Shown: piece after piece, positions 43,925-56,067 of the stretch
How positions within the stretch are numbered: position 1 is the first letter of the stretch
How the letters are laid out: the number at the start of each line of letters is the position of its first letter
Assembly: GCF_001875655.1 (NCBI RefSeq)
Contig: NZ_MKEQ01000001.1
Location: forward strand, 1,736,001 to 1,800,000
DNA length: 64,000 bases
Direction of reading: 5' to 3'
Source of the DNA: Enterobacter hormaechei ATCC 49162
GTDB lineage: Bacteria; Pseudomonadota; Gammaproteobacteria; Enterobacterales; Enterobacteriaceae
Made by a program: the position numbers and the translations under genes
Notes under the pieces: model-generated
What the model was told of the DNA's origin: nothing
Database searches by the model: none
What the model saw: the letters and a program-made list of their open reading frames with translations, nothing else

Positions 43925-45796
43925 TTATTGCTCCTGAGTGACCGCATCACCCAGCTTGATTTTGGCTTCTTTACGCAGGTTGCTCATCATCGCTTCGAAG
44001 GCAATCTGGGCATTGTTCTGGGTAATTCCCTGAACCATGGCCTTCTTCTGCGCCTCTGGCAGCGTACCGGCTTTCACTTCATCCAGCGCCAGAAGAACCA
44101 CGTTACCCTGCATATCGGTTGTGGTGCCAAAGACAGGTTTGTCTTTCGCTGGCAGGCTCAGACCAAACGCCGCCTGGCTGACAGGATCCTGACCGGTACG
44201 GCTCAACGTTTTGGCTTCGCCAAAGCTCAGGCCAGCCGCTTTCAGCGCATCGTTCTTACCGGCTTTCAGATCGGCCAGAATTTTCTCTGCATCCAGTTTT
44301 GCCTGCTGTGCCGCTTTGTTATGTTTCACCAGCGCCACTACCTGATCTTTCACTTCCGCCAGAGGTTTCACTGCCTCGGCTTTGTGCTCGCTGACGCGCA
44401 GTACGAACGCACGGTCACCGTCAACGGTAATGATGTCTGAGTTACTGCCCGGCGTTCCGTTCTCACCTACCAGACCACCATTGAAGATGGCATCTGCAAC
44501 CGGTTTGAAGTTCAGTTCTTCCGGCAGGTTTTCGTGGCTGAACCAGCCCGTCTCAACCGCTTTCACACCCGCAGCCTGCTCAGCGCCCGCCAGTGATTCG
44601 TTGTCGTTGCTTGCGGCATTGCTCACCTTCTGTTGCAGTGCATAGAAGGCGTCCAGCGCTTTCTCCTGCTTCACTTTCGCAGCGATATCATCACGAACGT
44701 CAGCCAGCGGCTTGGTTTTCGCCGCCACGACATCGTCCAGACGTGCCACCAGGAAACCAACGGAGGATTTGATCACACCAGACAGCTGACCTTTCTCTTT
44801 CAGGCCTGCATTTTTCAGCTCGTCAGGGGTAGTAGAGGCTTCCAGCCAGCCCATATCACCGCCGTTTTTGGCAGAAATAATGTCGGTGGATTTTGCTTTC
44901 GCGACGGTGGCGAAATCAGCGCCTTTGTTCAGCTCGTCCAGTACGGCTTTCGCTTCTGCTTCCGTTTTGGTCTGGATCACGCTGTAACGGTTACGCTGCG
45001 GCTGGGTGAACTGATCCTGATGCTGGTCGTAATAAGACTGGATCTCCGCGTCAGTCGCGTTTTCCTGCATCGCAGCTGCATCCAGCTTGATGTAGCTTAC
45101 GCGGAACTGTTCCGGCGAGATGAAGTTGTTCTTGTTTTGCTCGTAGTAAGCATTAACTTCAGCGTCGATAACCTGCTGTTTCGCCGCCAGTGCGTTGACA
45201 TCAATCGTCGCTTCGCGCACCACGCGTTGCTGCGCCACCAGGGCCGCCAGCTCTTCAGTTTCGCCTTTCAGCATGAAATCTGTGCCCACCACAGCGTTGA
45301 TCAGCTGTTGCGTGGTCAACTGGTTACGCAGCGCCTGAGCGTACTGGTCAGCCGTCATACCCATCTGGTTAACAATGCTGTTGTAACGCGCGTTGTCGAA
45401 TTTCCCATTCGACTGGAAAGCCTGCGTCGAGAAGATGGCTTTTTTAACCTGCTCATCGCTGATGCCCAGACCGAGGCTTTTCGCGTACTGATCCAGCAGC
45501 GCTTCGTCGATAAGGCGGTTCAGCGTCTGCTGACGCAGGTTTTTCATATAGCCTTCGTTGGCTGCAAGTTCAGAGTATTGGTCGCCCAGCTGTTGCTGCA
45601 TGCGGTTACGTTCACCAGCAAAAGCGTTCTCGAACTGCCCACGGCTAATTTCCTGGCCATTCACTTTTGCGGCGTAGTTCGCGCCACCGCCGATGAGGTA
45701 ACTACTCACACCGGTCAATATGAACGACACGATAATGATACCGAAAATAATCTTGAGCACGAGACTGTTAGCAGCCGTGCGTAAGCTGTCCATCAT
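43925..45796 (-). CDS. ppiD: Inner-membrane periplasmic chaperone PpiD
   Basis: A 623-residue membrane-anchored chaperone associated with the SecYEG translocon and folding of outer-membrane proteins. I start at the ATG at 45796 (MMDSLRTAANSLVLKII), the E. coli start. A single span (about residues 16-36) is followed by SurA-like helical regions and a parvulin domain (about residues 265-360: NRYSVIQTKTEAEAKAVL to GGDMGWLE) that is inactive as a prolyl isomerase in E. coli. It follows hupB. Confidence 0.97.
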   Translation of the reverse strand: MMDSLRTAANSLVLKIIFGIIIVSFILTGVSSYLIGGGANYAAKVNGQEISRGQFENAFAGERNRMQQQLGDQYSELAANEGYMKNLRQQTLNRLIDEALLDQYAKSLGLGISDEQVKKAIFSTQAFQSNGKFDNARYNSIVNQMGMTADQYAQALRNQLTTQQLINAVVGTDFMLKGETEELAALVAQQRVVREATIDVNALAAKQQVIDAEVNAYYEQNKNNFISPEQFRVSYIKLDAAAMQENATDAEIQSYYDQHQDQFTQPQRNRYSVIQTKTEAEAKAVLDELNKGADFATVAKAKSTDIISAKNGGDMGWLEASTTPDELKNAGLKEKGQLSGVIKSSVGFLVARLDDVVAAKTKPLADVRDDIAAKVKQEKALDAFYALQQKVSNAASNDNESLAGAEQAAGVKAVETGWFSHENLPEELNFKPVADAIFNGGLVGENGTPGSNSDIITVDGDRAFVLRVSEHKAEAVKPLAEVKDQVVALVKHNKAAQQAKLDAEKILADLKAGKNDALKAAGLSFGEAKTLSRTGQDPVSQAAFGLSLPAKDKPVFGTTTDMQGNVVLLALDEVKAGTLPEAQKKAMVQGITQNNAQIAFEAMMSNLRKEAKIKLGDAVTQEQ

Positions 45797-45952
45797 GGTG
45801 TAACAACACTCCGCTGTAGGTGACTGGTTACCTGACGCTGACGGAAAATCCTGACCGTCGCGCGTAAAGGCGTATTGTGACAAGAAAACAGGGCAATTGT
45901 CAGCCCACAACTCGCATAAACTCGCACAAATCAGGTCTGGACAAACAAAAAA

Positions 45953-45972
45953 GGCACATCAAACGATGCGCC
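45953..45972 (-). terminator. Terminator of hupB
   Basis: GGCACATC (45953-45960) pairs with GATGCGCC (45965-45972) allowing one G-U pair; the minus strand then runs TTTTTTG. Confidence 0.85.
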
Positions 45973-46008
45973 CTTGTACTTTTCAGCTTCCCTGGAGCGG
46001 GAAAGCAA

Positions 46009-46281
46009 TCAGTTTACTGCGTCTTTCAGCGCTTTACCTGCACGGAAACCCGGCACTTTAGCGGCAGCAATGGTGATCTCTTTACCGGTCTGAGGGTTGC
46101 GGCCAGTACGGGCTGCACGCTCTTTAACCGCAAAAGTACCGAAGCCTACCAGTGCAACGTCGTCCCCAGCTTGCAGAGATTCAGTAACAGAAGCAATTAA
46201 AGCATCTAAAGCACGTCCAGCTGCAGCTTTAGAAATATCAGCACCCGCAGCAATTTTGTCAATCAGTTGAGATTTATTCAC
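46009..46281 (-). CDS. hupB: Nucleoid protein HU-beta
   Basis: A 90-residue histone-like protein that bends DNA as a dimer with HU-alpha. [20 protein letters not shown] and the beta arm [20 protein letters not shown] (intercalating Pro in RNP) are conserved. It lies between lon and ppiD with its own promoter region (46282-46400). Confidence 0.99.
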   Translation of the reverse strand: MNKSQLIDKIAAGADISKAAAGRALDALIASVTESLQAGDDVALVGFGTFAVKERAARTGRNPQTGKEITIAAAKVPGFRAGKALKDAVN

Positions 46282-46427
46282 TGTTCTCTTCCTCTCTTTA
46301 TAATTTATATCGCACCTGAATCCTTCACAGCGCGACCGCGCAGCAGTTATATCAGTCCTGCTATGACCTTACAACACCCGTTGTTGATGGCTAACTCAAT
46401 CAGCAATCTAAATTAGCTATACAAAAA

Positions 46428-46461
46428 AAGGCTGGCAAGTACGAAATGACTTACCAGCCTT
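46428..46461 (-). terminator. Terminator of lon
   Basis: AAGGCTGGCAAGT (46428-46440) pairs with ACTTACCAGCCTT (46449-46461) with one wobble, followed on the minus strand by TTTTTTTGT. It is 31 bp after the lon stop. Confidence 0.9.
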
Positions 46462-46491
46462 GTTTTTATTGGCGCTCTTTGCGCGAGGTCA

Positions 46492-48846
46492 CTATTTTGC
46501 GGTTACAACCTGCATTCCTGACGGTTCATTTTGCAGTGCGAGAGTCAGAACTTCCTCAATGCGTTTCACCGGATGGATCTGCAAGTCAGCAATAACGTTG
46601 TCCGGAATCTCTTCCAGATCGCGTTTATTTTCGTAAGGGATCAATACGGTTTTGATCCCACCGCGGTGTGCCGCCAGCAGTTTTTCTTTTAACCCGCCGA
46701 TTGGCAGTACCTGACCACGCAGCGTAATTTCACCGGTCATGGCCACATCCGCACGAACCGGGTTACCTGTCAGGCAGGAAACCAGCGCCGTACACATGGC
46801 AATACCCGCGCTTGGGCCATCTTTCGGCGTCGCCCCTTCCGGAACGTGAACGTGGATGTCGCGTTTTTCGTAGAAATCCGGGTTGATACCCAGTTTTTCC
46901 GCACGCGCGCGCACCACGGTCAGCGCCGCCTGGATGGACTCCTGCATCACTTCACCCAGCGAACCGGTGTAGGTCAGCTTACCTTTGCCCGGGACACAGG
47001 CGGTTTCGATGGTCAGCAGATCGCCGCCCACTTCCGTCCATGCCAGACCGGTTACCTGACCAACGCGGTTTTCGTTGTCCGCGCGACCGTAGTCGAAGCG
47101 CTGAACGCCCAGGTACGCATGCAGGTTGTCGCCGTTAATCACGATGTGTTTCAGGCTCTTATCCAGCAGCAGTTGTTTTACCGCCTTACGGCACAGTTTC
47201 GAGATTTCGCGCTCAAGACTACGCACGCCCGCTTCACGGGTGTAGTAACGAATAATGCCGACAATGGCGCTGTCCTCAACGGTCAGCTCGTTAGCTTTCA
47301 GCGCGTTACGCTCAATCTGCTTCGGCAGCAGGTGCTGCTTAGCGATGTTCAGCTTCTCGTCTTCGGTATAGCCGGACAGACGGATCACTTCCATACGATC
47401 CAGCAGCGGCGCTGGAATGTTCATGGAGTTGGAGGTCGCGACGAACATCACATCGCTCAGGTCGTAGTCGACTTCCAGATAGTGATCGCTGAACGCGACG
47501 TTCTGCTCTGGATCAAGCACTTCCAGCAGCGCCGACGCCGGATCGCCACGCATGTCCGACGACATTTTGTCGATCTCATCGAGCAGGAACAGCGGGTTTT
47601 TGACGCCCACTTTCGCCATCTTCTGGATCAGCTTGCCCGGCATCGAACCGATATAAGTACGACGGTGGCCGCGAATTTCCGCTTCATCACGCACGCCGCC
47701 CAGCGCCATGCGGATGTATTTACGTCCGGTCGCTTTGGCAATGGACTGCCCCAGAGAAGTTTTACCTACCCCTGGCGGTCCTACCAGGCACAGGATTGGG
47801 CCTTTAATTTTGTTTACACGGCTCTGTACCGCGAGGTACTCAAGAATGCGGTCTTTCACACGTTCCAGGCCGTAGTGGTCGGTATCCAGGATCTCCTGGG
47901 CCTGACGCAGGTCTTTTTTGACCTTACTGCGGGCATTCCACGGAACCTGCACCATCCACTCGATGTAGCCACGTACAACGGTCGCTTCCGCCGACATTGG
48001 AGACATCATTTTCAGCTTCTGCAACTCAGCTTCGGCTTTCTCTTTCGCCTCTTTCGGCATCTTCGCCGCGTCGATCTTACGCTTCAGCGCTTCGTTTTCA
48101 TCCGGTGCGTCGTCCATCTCGCCGAGCTCTTTCTGAATGGCTTTCATTTGCTCGTTCAGATAATACTCACGCTGCGATTTTTCCATCTGCTTTTTGACGC
48201 GGTTGCGAATGCGCTTCTCAACCTGGAGCAGATCGATCTCAGACTCCATCATCGCCATCAGGTATTCCAGACGTTCGTTAACGTCGGACATTTCCAGCAC
48301 GGACTGTTTGTCAGCCAGCTTCAGCGGCATGTGTGCGGCGATGGTATCCGCCAGACGTGCAGGATCGTCGATGCTGTTCAGCGACGTCAGCACTTCAGGT
48401 GGGATTTTCTTGTTCAGCTTGATGTAGCCTTCGAACTGGCTGATCGCGGTGCGTACCAGCACTTCCTGCTCGCGCTCATCAAGTTCCGGGGAATCAAGGT
48501 ACTCTGCCTTCGCAGAGAAGTGCTCGCCATCGTCTGACAGAGTGGTAATACGCGCACGCTGTAGGCCTTCCACCAGCACCTTCACGGTGCCGTCTGGCAG
48601 CTTCAGCATCTGCAAAATAGAGGCCACGGTCCCGACGGTGAAAAGATCGTTTACACCCGGCTCATCCGTTGATGCTTCCTTCTGCGCGACCAACATGATT
48701 TTTTTATCATGATCCATGGCGGCTTCGAGGCAACGGATAGATTTTTCCCGCCCTACAAATAAGGGTATGACCATGTGCGGATAAACCACCACATCGCGCA
48801 ACGGCAATACGGGGATTTCAATGCGTTCAGAACGCTCAGGATTCAT
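46492..48846 (-). CDS. lon: ATP-dependent protease Lon
   Basis: A 784-residue hexameric protease that removes misfolded proteins and regulators such as SulA and RcsA. An N-terminal substrate domain (residues 1-300) precedes the AAA+ module with Walker [11 protein letters not shown] and Walker [11 protein letters not shown]. The protease Ser is in [11 protein letters not shown] and the Lys in [15 protein letters not shown] sigma-32 promoter lies upstream. A 563-codon frame on the other strand is a shadow. Confidence 0.99.
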   Translation of the reverse strand: MNPERSERIEIPVLPLRDVVVYPHMVIPLFVGREKSIRCLEAAMDHDKKIMLVAQKEASTDEPGVNDLFTVGTVASILQMLKLPDGTVKVLVEGLQRARITTLSDDGEHFSAKAEYLDSPELDEREQEVLVRTAISQFEGYIKLNKKIPPEVLTSLNSIDDPARLADTIAAHMPLKLADKQSVLEMSDVNERLEYLMAMMESEIDLLQVEKRIRNRVKKQMEKSQREYYLNEQMKAIQKELGEMDDAPDENEALKRKIDAAKMPKEAKEKAEAELQKLKMMSPMSAEATVVRGYIEWMVQVPWNARSKVKKDLRQAQEILDTDHYGLERVKDRILEYLAVQSRVNKIKGPILCLVGPPGVGKTSLGQSIAKATGRKYIRMALGGVRDEAEIRGHRRTYIGSMPGKLIQKMAKVGVKNPLFLLDEIDKMSSDMRGDPASALLEVLDPEQNVAFSDHYLEVDYDLSDVMFVATSNSMNIPAPLLDRMEVIRLSGYTEDEKLNIAKQHLLPKQIERNALKANELTVEDSAIVGIIRYYTREAGVRSLEREISKLCRKAVKQLLLDKSLKHIVINGDNLHAYLGVQRFDYGRADNENRVGQVTGLAWTEVGGDLLTIETACVPGKGKLTYTGSLGEVMQESIQAALTVVRARAEKLGINPDFYEKRDIHVHVPEGATPKDGPSAGIAMCTALVSCLTGNPVRADVAMTGEITLRGQVLPIGGLKEKLLAAHRGGIKTVLIPYENKRDLEEIPDNVIADLQIHPVKRIEEVLTLALQNEPSGMQVVTAK

Positions 48847-48928
48847 AGAGCTCTCTCTTAGTTTAGTGTCCGCCAGGTAAACTGGTCATGTAACTGTGCT
48901 TCACACAACCATTAACATGTAATCCAGT

Positions 48929-48956
48929 ATATGGGGATGTTTCCCATACATTCAAC
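48929..48956 (-). promoter_or_regulatory. Heat-shock (sigma-32) promoter of lon
   Basis: On the minus strand GTTGAAT (48950-48956) and CCCCATAT (48929-48936) are 13 bp apart, a good sigma-32 match, about 85 bp before lon. Confidence 0.85.
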
Positions 48957-48976
48957 GCCATGAATACGGAAAAAGT

Positions 48977-49003
48977 AAAGGGGAGATAAAATCCCCCCTT
49001 TTT
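48977..49003 (-). terminator. Terminator of clpX
   Basis: AAAGGGG (48977-48983) pairs with CCCCTTT within 48995-49001, loop about 11; the minus strand continues into TTACTTTTT. Confidence 0.8.
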
Positions 49004-49030
49004 GATTAACTGATTGTATGAAATGGTGAA

Positions 49031-50305
49031 TTATTCGCCAGATGCCTGCTGCGCTTCCGGTTTACCGTAAATCAGTAACGGCTTGGTCTGGCCACCAATG
49101 ACGGACTCATCGATCACCACTTTTTCGACGTCTTCCATGGAAGGAAGATCGTACATGGTGTCGAGCAGCGCGGCTTCCACGATAGAACGCAGGCCACGGG
49201 CACCGGTTTTACGCGCCATCGCTTTCTTGGCAATCGCGTCCAGCGCTTCGTCACGGAATTCCAGCTCAACGCCTTCCAGATTGAACAGCGCCTGATACTG
49301 CTTGGTCAGCGCATTTTTCGGCTCTTTCAGGATCTGAATCAGCGCGTCTTCGCTCAGTTCGTTCAGGGTCGCCACAACCGGCAGACGGCCGATAAATTCC
49401 GGAATCAAACCGAATTTGATCAGATCTTCCGGTTCAACCTGCGCCAGCAGCTGGCCTTCATTTGGTTTTTCAGACGTGGCTTTCACCGTTGCGCCAAAAC
49501 CAATGCCGGAGCCGGTTTCCACACGGTGAGAGATCACTTTATCCAGGCCTGCAAACGCACCACCACAGATAAAAAGGATCTTGGAGGTATCAACCTGCAA
49601 GAATTCCTGCTGCGGATGTTTACGTCCACCCTGCGGTGGCACCGCCGCAACCGTACCTTCAATCAGCTTCAGCAGCGCCTGCTGCACGCCTTCGCCCGAT
49701 ACGTCACGGGTGATGGACGGGTTGTCTGATTTACGAGAGATTTTGTCGATCTCATCGATATAGACGATACCGCGCTGGGCTTTCTGTACGTCGTAATCGC
49801 ACTTCTGGAGCAGCTTCTGGATAATATTTTCAACGTCTTCACCCACATAACCGGCTTCGGTCAGGGTGGTGGCATCCGCCATAGTGAACGGAACATCCAG
49901 CAGGCGCGCCAGCGTTTCCGCCAGCAGGGTTTTACCGGAACCGGTCGGCCCAATCAGCAGAATGTTACTTTTGCCCAGTTCTACGCCATTGCTGGTATCG
50001 CCGTTACGCAGACGTTTGTAGTGGTTGTATACCGCCACCGCCAGCACTTTTTTCGCCTGCTCCTGACCAATGACGTAGTCGTCCAGGTGGTGGCGAATCT
50101 CGTGTGGCGTTGGTAACGCGCTGCGCTCACGGTGCGGCGCGACTTCTTTAATCTCTTCGCGAATGATGTCGTTACATAAATCGACGCATTCGTCGCAGAT
50201 ATACACGGACGGCCCGGCAATCAGTTTACGCACTTCATGCTGGCTTTTGCCGCAAAAAGAGCAGTACAGCAGTTTGCCCGAACCATCTTTGCGTTTATCT
50301 GTCAT
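49031..50305 (-). CDS. clpX: ClpP-specificity ATPase ClpX
   Basis: AAA+ unfoldase that feeds ClpP. ATG 50305 ([18 protein letters not shown]) gives 424 residues as in E. coli; 16 open upstream codons are rejected. The zinc-binding domain has C15, C18, C37 and C40. Walker A is GPTGSGKT (about residues 120-127), Walker [10 protein letters not shown], and the pore loop GYVGEDVE and the IGF-type ClpP-binding loop ([12 protein letters not shown]) are present. It lies 127 bp downstream of clpP. Confidence 0.99.
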   Translation of the reverse strand: MTDKRKDGSGKLLYCSFCGKSQHEVRKLIAGPSVYICDECVDLCNDIIREEIKEVAPHRERSALPTPHEIRHHLDDYVIGQEQAKKVLAVAVYNHYKRLRNGDTSNGVELGKSNILLIGPTGSGKTLLAETLARLLDVPFTMADATTLTEAGYVGEDVENIIQKLLQKCDYDVQKAQRGIVYIDEIDKISRKSDNPSITRDVSGEGVQQALLKLIEGTVAAVPPQGGRKHPQQEFLQVDTSKILFICGGAFAGLDKVISHRVETGSGIGFGATVKATSEKPNEGQLLAQVEPEDLIKFGLIPEFIGRLPVVATLNELSEDALIQILKEPKNALTKQYQALFNLEGVELEFRDEALDAIAKKAMARKTGARGLRSIVEAALLDTMYDLPSMEDVEKVVIDESVIGGQTKPLLIYGKPEAQQASGE

Positions 50306-50432
50306 GAGTCCAAACCTCTTTTTAAGTTCTATGTGCCGCACATGACGACGCAAATGCCATTCTCAGACGCAAGCTGCTTCCAGGCAACGTGCCGCCCTAC
50401 CTTAGTATAGCGGCACACTCGCGTCGCGGGCA

Positions 50433-51056
50433 TCAATTACGATGGGTCAAAATGGAGTCGACTAAGCCGTACTCAACTGCCTCTGGTGCAGAGAGGAAGC
50501 GATCGCGCTCGGTATCGCGCTCGATCTGCTCGAGAGGTTGACCCGTATGCTGCGCCATAAGTTCATTCATGCGCGCTTTTACTTTCAGAATTTCACGGGC
50601 GTGGATTTCAATATCCGTCGCCTGGCCCTGGTAACCACCCAGCGGCTGGTGAATCATCACGCGGGAGTTAGGCAGGCAGAAACGCTTACCTTTCGCCCCT
50701 GCGGTTAACAGGAAGGCCCCCATGGATGCCGCCTGCCCCATACAAATGGTGCTGACATCCGGCTTGATGAATTGCATGGTGTCATAAATAGACATGCCCG
50801 CCGTAATCACACCGCCCGGCGAGTTAATGTACAGGTAAATGTCTTTTTCCGGGTTTTCCGCTTCCAGGAACAGCATCTGCGCCACGATCAGGTTAGCCAT
50901 ATGGTCTTCCACCTGGCCGGTCAGAAAGATAACGCGTTCCTTGAGCAGACGGGAATAGATATCGAAAGAACGCTCACCGCGTGAGGTCTGTTCAATAACC
51001 ATTGGCACCAGCGCCATATGGGGTGCAAAGTTATCTCGTTCGCCACTGTATGACAT
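50433..51056 (-). CDS. clpP: ClpP protease subunit
   Basis: Serine protease forming the 14-mer chamber that works with ClpX or ClpA. ATG 51056 ([18 protein letters not shown]) gives 207 residues including the 14-residue propeptide; 26 upstream codons are open but outside the family. The catalytic triad is S111 (in [11 protein letters not shown]), H136 (MIHQPLGG) and D185. It forms the conserved clpPX unit and lies downstream of tig. Confidence 0.99.
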   Translation of the reverse strand: MSYSGERDNFAPHMALVPMVIEQTSRGERSFDIYSRLLKERVIFLTGQVEDHMANLIVAQMLFLEAENPEKDIYLYINSPGGVITAGMSIYDTMQFIKPDVSTICMGQAASMGAFLLTAGAKGKRFCLPNSRVMIHQPLGGYQGQATDIEIHAREILKVKARMNELMAQHTGQPLEQIERDTERDRFLSAPEAVEYGLVDSILTHRN

Positions 51057-51254
51057 TTCCGTCTCCTGGTTCAAAATTGAAAACACCTGCTGTACTGATT
51101 GTAACCTTATGGACGGATTATCAGCCAGTCTCAATCATCGTCATTACATACTAATGGGGGTCGCCACGCCCTATTTCAAGCATAACAACGTTTTGTTGTA
51201 ACGCTAACACTGAAAGGGCGTTTTAGCACCCTTCCAGGACTAAAGCTGTGATAA

Positions 51255-51287
51255 AAAAAACCCGTCGCCGGAGGGCAACGGGTTTTT
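51255..51287 (-). terminator. Terminator of tig
   Basis: AAAAAACCCGTCGCC and GGCAACGGGTTTTTT form a GC stem with A and T runs on both sides, between tig and clpP. Confidence 0.9.
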
Positions 51288-51316
51288 TGTTCAAACTTTA
51301 AACCGTTGGGGCGAAA

Positions 51317-52624
<1,308 letters not shown>

Positions 52625-52813
52625 TCAAAAAAATCACAGTGCTCGGTCAACTCTGAATCTGTCTGTTATACCGGGATGCTCTCTTATGTGCAGATTCACA
52701 TTCCCTGTCGCCAGAATCATCCCGAAGACATTCAATAAGACGCGGCATTATAGCGGCATCACTTAGGTGAGTCGAGAACGGTTGGAGCATGTTGCTGCGG
52801 CTTTTTTCACACT

Positions 52814-52890
52814 TTAAGGCTATTTTTAGCCTTAAAAACGCGCCATCCGCTCAAAACTCAGACAAAACAAAACGGCCCGAAGGCCGTTTT
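52814..52890. terminator. Two hairpins between bolA and tig
   Basis: TTAAGGCTA/TAGCCTTAA (52814-52822 with 52827-52835) and AAAACGGCC/GGCCGTTTT (52869-52877 with 52882-52890, loop CGAA). The second has flanking A/T runs and is the likely bolA terminator; the first lies nearer the tig promoter. Confidence 0.75.
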
Positions 52891-52946
52891 GACGAAATCT
52901 GTAAGCAACATACTGGAAAAACTCCGGCGGTTGCAAATCCGATTTA

Positions 52947-53264
52947 TCAGGCGATGGTGCCTGCACCCCGACAAGGCGGTGATGCGAATACCGTATCCTG
53001 TAGCCCTTCCCATTCCTTAATGGTGTAGGTATGCAGCGCCAGCGCATGTACGGTTGTGGAGAGTTCATCCGTCAAGGTGCTGTAGATCAAGCGGTGTCGG
53101 TTCAGGAAACGTTCTCCCGTGAAGCGATCGCTGACCAGAACCACTTTGAAGTGGCTTTCAGAACCTGCCGGCACGTTATGACGATAGCTTTCGTCGACAA
53201 CTTCGAGAAACACAGGGTTGAACGCTGCCCTTAATTTTTCTTCTATCTGTTCACGTATCATCAT
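52947..53264 (-). CDS. bolA: Morphogene and iron-sulfur regulator BolA
   Basis: A 105-residue protein that promotes round morphology and biofilm in stationary phase and partners monothiol glutaredoxin (GrxD) in iron-sulfur handling. The class II KH-like fold is shown by [22 protein letters not shown] (Fe-S ligand His near its end) and the [13 protein letters not shown] helix. The start is the first of two Met codons (MMIREQ) behind GGAGGAG. A gearbox-type promoter lies upstream. Confidence 0.97.
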   Translation of the reverse strand: MMIREQIEEKLRAAFNPVFLEVVDESYRHNVPAGSESHFKVVLVSDRFTGERFLNRHRLIYSTLTDELSTTVHALALHTYTIKEWEGLQDTVFASPPCRGAGTIA

Positions 53265-53310
53265 GAAATCACTCCTCCGACAACGCTAAGATGTCACCCA
53301 TCCCTTTAAA

Positions 53311-53340
53311 TATTAGCCGCTTTTACCGGTTCCATTACAC
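53311..53340 (-). promoter_or_regulatory. Gearbox-type promoter of bolA
   Basis: On the minus strand CGGCTAATA (53311-53319) resembles the gearbox -10 CGGCAAGTA and the E. coli bolA1p form CGGCTAGTA. The expected -35 CTGCAA is altered to GTGTAA (53335-53340). The bases around both are conserved with E. coli, so RpoS/growth-rate control is probable. Confidence 0.65.
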
Positions 53341-53567
53341 CTTGACAACAAATATTTAGCTTTCGTCTGATTTTCTCATCCAAACGAATGAAGTTCACTA
53401 TGAGGTTCATACGTTTTGTCACTTACAGGCAAAGAAAAGCGGAAAGCTGGTCAGTTTTCAGACAAGGCGATGAATTTACATGCGTTGACCACTTCCCCTG
53501 GCCGTTGGCGATGTTATGATGGCGGCAATTTTTCTCTCTTTGCTTACGATTCGTTGAGAACCCGAAA

Positions 53568-54146
53568 ATGTTAAAAAAAATCTTCTTTCCGTTGGTAGCA
53601 CTCTTTATGCTCGCCGGTTGCGCGACCCCGCCGACGACCATTGACGTTTCACCAAAAATTACCCTGCCTCAGCAGGATCCAAGCCTGATGGGCGTCACGG
53701 TCAGCATTAACGGCGCCGATCAGCGTCAGGACCAGGCGCTGGCGAAAGTGACACGCGACAACCAGCAGGTGACGCTGACCGCCTCCCGCGACCTGCGCTT
53801 CCTGTTGCAGGAAGTACTCGAGAAACAGATGACCTCCCGTGGCTACATGATTGGCCCAAGCGGCGCGGTTGACCTGCAAATCATCGTGAACAACCTGTAC
53901 GCTGACGTCTCCCAGGGTAACGTTCGCTACAACATTGCGACCAAAGCCGATATCGCCATCATCGCTACCGCGAAGAACGGCAACAAAATGAACAAAAACT
54001 ACCGTGCAAGCTATTCCGTTGAAGGCGCATTCCAGGCCTCCAACAAAAATATCGCTGACGCGGTTAATAGCGTGCTGACGGATACCATTGCCGACATGGC
54101 ACAGGACACCAGCATTCACGACTTCATCAAGCAGAACGCCCGTTAA
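53568..54146 (+). CDS. yajG: Lipoprotein YajG
   Basis: A 192-residue lipoprotein with signal MLKKIFFPLVALFMLAGC and lipobox LAGC; Ala follows Cys, so the outer membrane is likely. The mature domain, with DLRFLLQEVLEKQMTSRGY and NNLYADVSQGNVRYN, is conserved in enterobacteria but has no established function. It lies directly upstream of ampG (45 bp, with a hairpin between) and diverges from bolA over about 300 bp. Confidence 0.95.
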   Translation: MLKKIFFPLVALFMLAGCATPPTTIDVSPKITLPQQDPSLMGVTVSINGADQRQDQALAKVTRDNQQVTLTASRDLRFLLQEVLEKQMTSRGYMIGPSGAVDLQIIVNNLYADVSQGNVRYNIATKADIAIIATAKNGNKMNKNYRASYSVEGAFQASNKNIADAVNSVLTDTIADMAQDTSIHDFIKQNAR

Positions 54147-54154
54147 TCCTGCTG

Positions 54155-54181
54155 ACTGACCCGGTGCTTCACCGGGTCAGT
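54155..54181 (+). terminator. Hairpin between yajG and ampG
   Basis: ACTGACCCGGT (54155-54165) pairs with ACCGGGTCAGT (54171-54181) around GCTTC. No long T-run, and the ampG ATG is 10 bp on, so it may attenuate or stabilise rather than end the transcript. Confidence 0.65.
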
Positions 54182-54191
54182 TCATAAGAAC

Positions 54192-55667
54192 ATGTCCAGT
54201 CACTACTTACGCATTTTCCAGCAACCGAAATCAGCGATTCTGCTGATCCTTGGCTTTGCCTCCGGTTTACCGCTCGCGCTCACCTCCGGCACGTTACAGG
54301 CGTGGATGACGGTCGAGAATATCGATCTTAAAACCATTGGTTTCTTTTCGCTCGTCGGTCAGGCCTACGTCTTTAAATTTCTGTGGTCGCCGGTGATGGA
54401 CCGCTATACCCCGCCGTTCCTCGGGCGGCGGCGTGGCTGGTTAGTGATGACGCAGGTGCTGCTGTTGCTGGCCATTGCCGCAATGGGTTTCCTTGAGCCG
54501 TCAACACAGCTGCGCTGGATGGCCGCGCTTGCGGTGGTCATCGCCTTCTGTTCCGCTTCGCAGGACATTGTTTTTGACGCCTGGAAAACGGACGTTTTGC
54601 CAGCAGAAGAGCGGGGTGCCGGTGCGGCAATCAGCGTGCTTGGCTACCGCCTGGGTATGCTGGTTTCCGGCGGGCTGGCACTGTGGCTTGCCGACCGCTA
54701 TCTCGGCTGGCAGGGAATGTACTGGCTGATGGCCGCTCTGCTGATCCCCTGCATTATTGCCACGCTATTCGCGCCTGAACCGAGCGATGTGATTCCGGTC
54801 CCCCGCTCGCTGGAGCAGGCCGTCGCCGCGCCGCTCCGCGACTTCTTTGGTCGCAATAATGCCTGGCTGATCCTGCTGCTGATTGTCCTTTATAAGCTCG
54901 GCGATGCTTTCGCCATGAGTCTGACCACCACCTTCCTCATTCGTGGCGTCGGGTTTGACGCAGGGGAAGTCGGCGTGGTGAATAAAACGCTGGGGCTGTT
55001 TGCCACAATCGTCGGCGCGCTGTACGGCGGCGTATTAATGCAGCGCCTGACGCTGTTCCGCGCTCTGCTGATCTTCGGCATCCTTCAGGGCGCATCGAAT
55101 GCCGGTTACTGGCTGCTGTCGATTACCGACAAGCACATGATCAGCATGGCGACGGCGGTATTCTTTGAAAACCTGTGTGGCGGTATGGGCACCGCAGCAT
55201 TTGTTGCCCTGCTGATGACGCTGTGCAATAAGTCATTTTCCGCCACCCAGTTTGCGCTGCTCTCTGCTCTTTCCGCCGTCGGGCGCGTATACGTTGGCCC
55301 TGTCGCAGGCTGGTTTGTTGAGGCCCACGGCTGGCCGACATTTTATCTCTTCTCGGTGGTTGCGGCCGTGCCGGGGATTTTATTGCTGCTGGTCTGTCGC
55401 CAGACGCTGGAATATACCCAGCGAACGGAACACTTCATGCCGCGCACGGAATATCAGGCCGCCTATCGGTTTTCCCTGCGCCTGCTGATGGCAGGGTGTC
55501 TTGCTCTGGTAGTGTGGCTCGCGGTACTCATCATGAATGCGACCACCACCTTGTCGCTTCCTTTTGAAACGCTGCTGCTTGATGCAGGCGTGTTTCTCGC
55601 CGTGGTCGGGATCCTGACCGGTGGGATGCTGGATTTCATGTCATTGCGAAAAACGCAGATGACATGA
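54192..55667 (+). CDS. ampG: Muropeptide permease AmpG
   Basis: Inner-membrane MFS-type importer (491 residues, about 12-14 spans) of GlcNAc-anhydroMurNAc peptides for cell-wall recycling. Its substrates control inducible AmpC beta-lactamase through AmpR where those genes exist, which is typical of Enterobacter. Motifs GFASGLPLALTSGTLQAWM and DAWKTDVLPAEERGAGA are conserved; the last 80 residues vary from E. coli. Confidence 0.96.
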   Translation: MSSHYLRIFQQPKSAILLILGFASGLPLALTSGTLQAWMTVENIDLKTIGFFSLVGQAYVFKFLWSPVMDRYTPPFLGRRRGWLVMTQVLLLLAIAAMGFLEPSTQLRWMAALAVVIAFCSASQDIVFDAWKTDVLPAEERGAGAAISVLGYRLGMLVSGGLALWLADRYLGWQGMYWLMAALLIPCIIATLFAPEPSDVIPVPRSLEQAVAAPLRDFFGRNNAWLILLLIVLYKLGDAFAMSLTTTFLIRGVGFDAGEVGVVNKTLGLFATIVGALYGGVLMQRLTLFRALLIFGILQGASNAGYWLLSITDKHMISMATAVFFENLCGGMGTAAFVALLMTLCNKSFSATQFALLSALSAVGRVYVGPVAGWFVEAHGWPTFYLFSVVAAVPGILLLLVCRQTLEYTQRTEHFMPRTEYQAAYRFSLRLLMAGCLALVVWLAVLIMNATTTLSLPFETLLLDAGVFLAVVGILTGGMLDFMSLRKTQMT

Positions 55668-55681
55668 AGTAAAAAACGAAA

Positions 55682-55731
55682 GGTTATTTCCCGTTGTAAT
55701 AACGACCCGAAATTATAACGGCGAAATAACC
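55682..55731. repeat. 50-nt imperfect inverted repeat between ampG and cyoA
   Basis: Outer arms GGTTATTTC/GAAATAACC (55682-55690 and 55723-55731) and inner arms CCGTTGTAAT/ATTATAACGG (one wobble) form a long stem. The rest of the 479-bp gap (55668-56146) is AT-rich with no gene; the cyo promoter lies at its end. As an RNA hairpin it could end ampG, though T's do not follow on the plus strand. Confidence 0.7.
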
Positions 55732-56067
55732 GCCATCGGCAAAAAAAAATATTTGTTGTTTTGTGCGGCATAGCATTCGGAAATTATTGGAGCTTATTTC
55801 GCTACGCTATTTTTCATTAAACGATTCAGCATTCGAAAGATTGAATTTTCGTTTTTTAGTTGTCTTTTTATTGATAATTAATTGTTAATTATTTGTGTAT
55901 TTTCTGCAATGGTTATACCAATTGTCCCTTTTGCGGTATGCTGGGGCACCCTTTCGTTATAACGCCCACTCCGTGCGGCTTCCGTCTGGAAACGCGACAT
56001 AATTTGCAACACTTGTGACATGTGCGGCAGAACCCGGTAACACCTTCCTGACACAGGGCTAATGATG

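Noticed and set aside
44633..45784. 383-codon frame antisense to ppiD
   Set aside because: Shadow; composition and lack of domains.
46846..48537. 563-codon open frame antisense to lon
   Set aside because: Same reason; the length match with the htpG shadow is coincidence.
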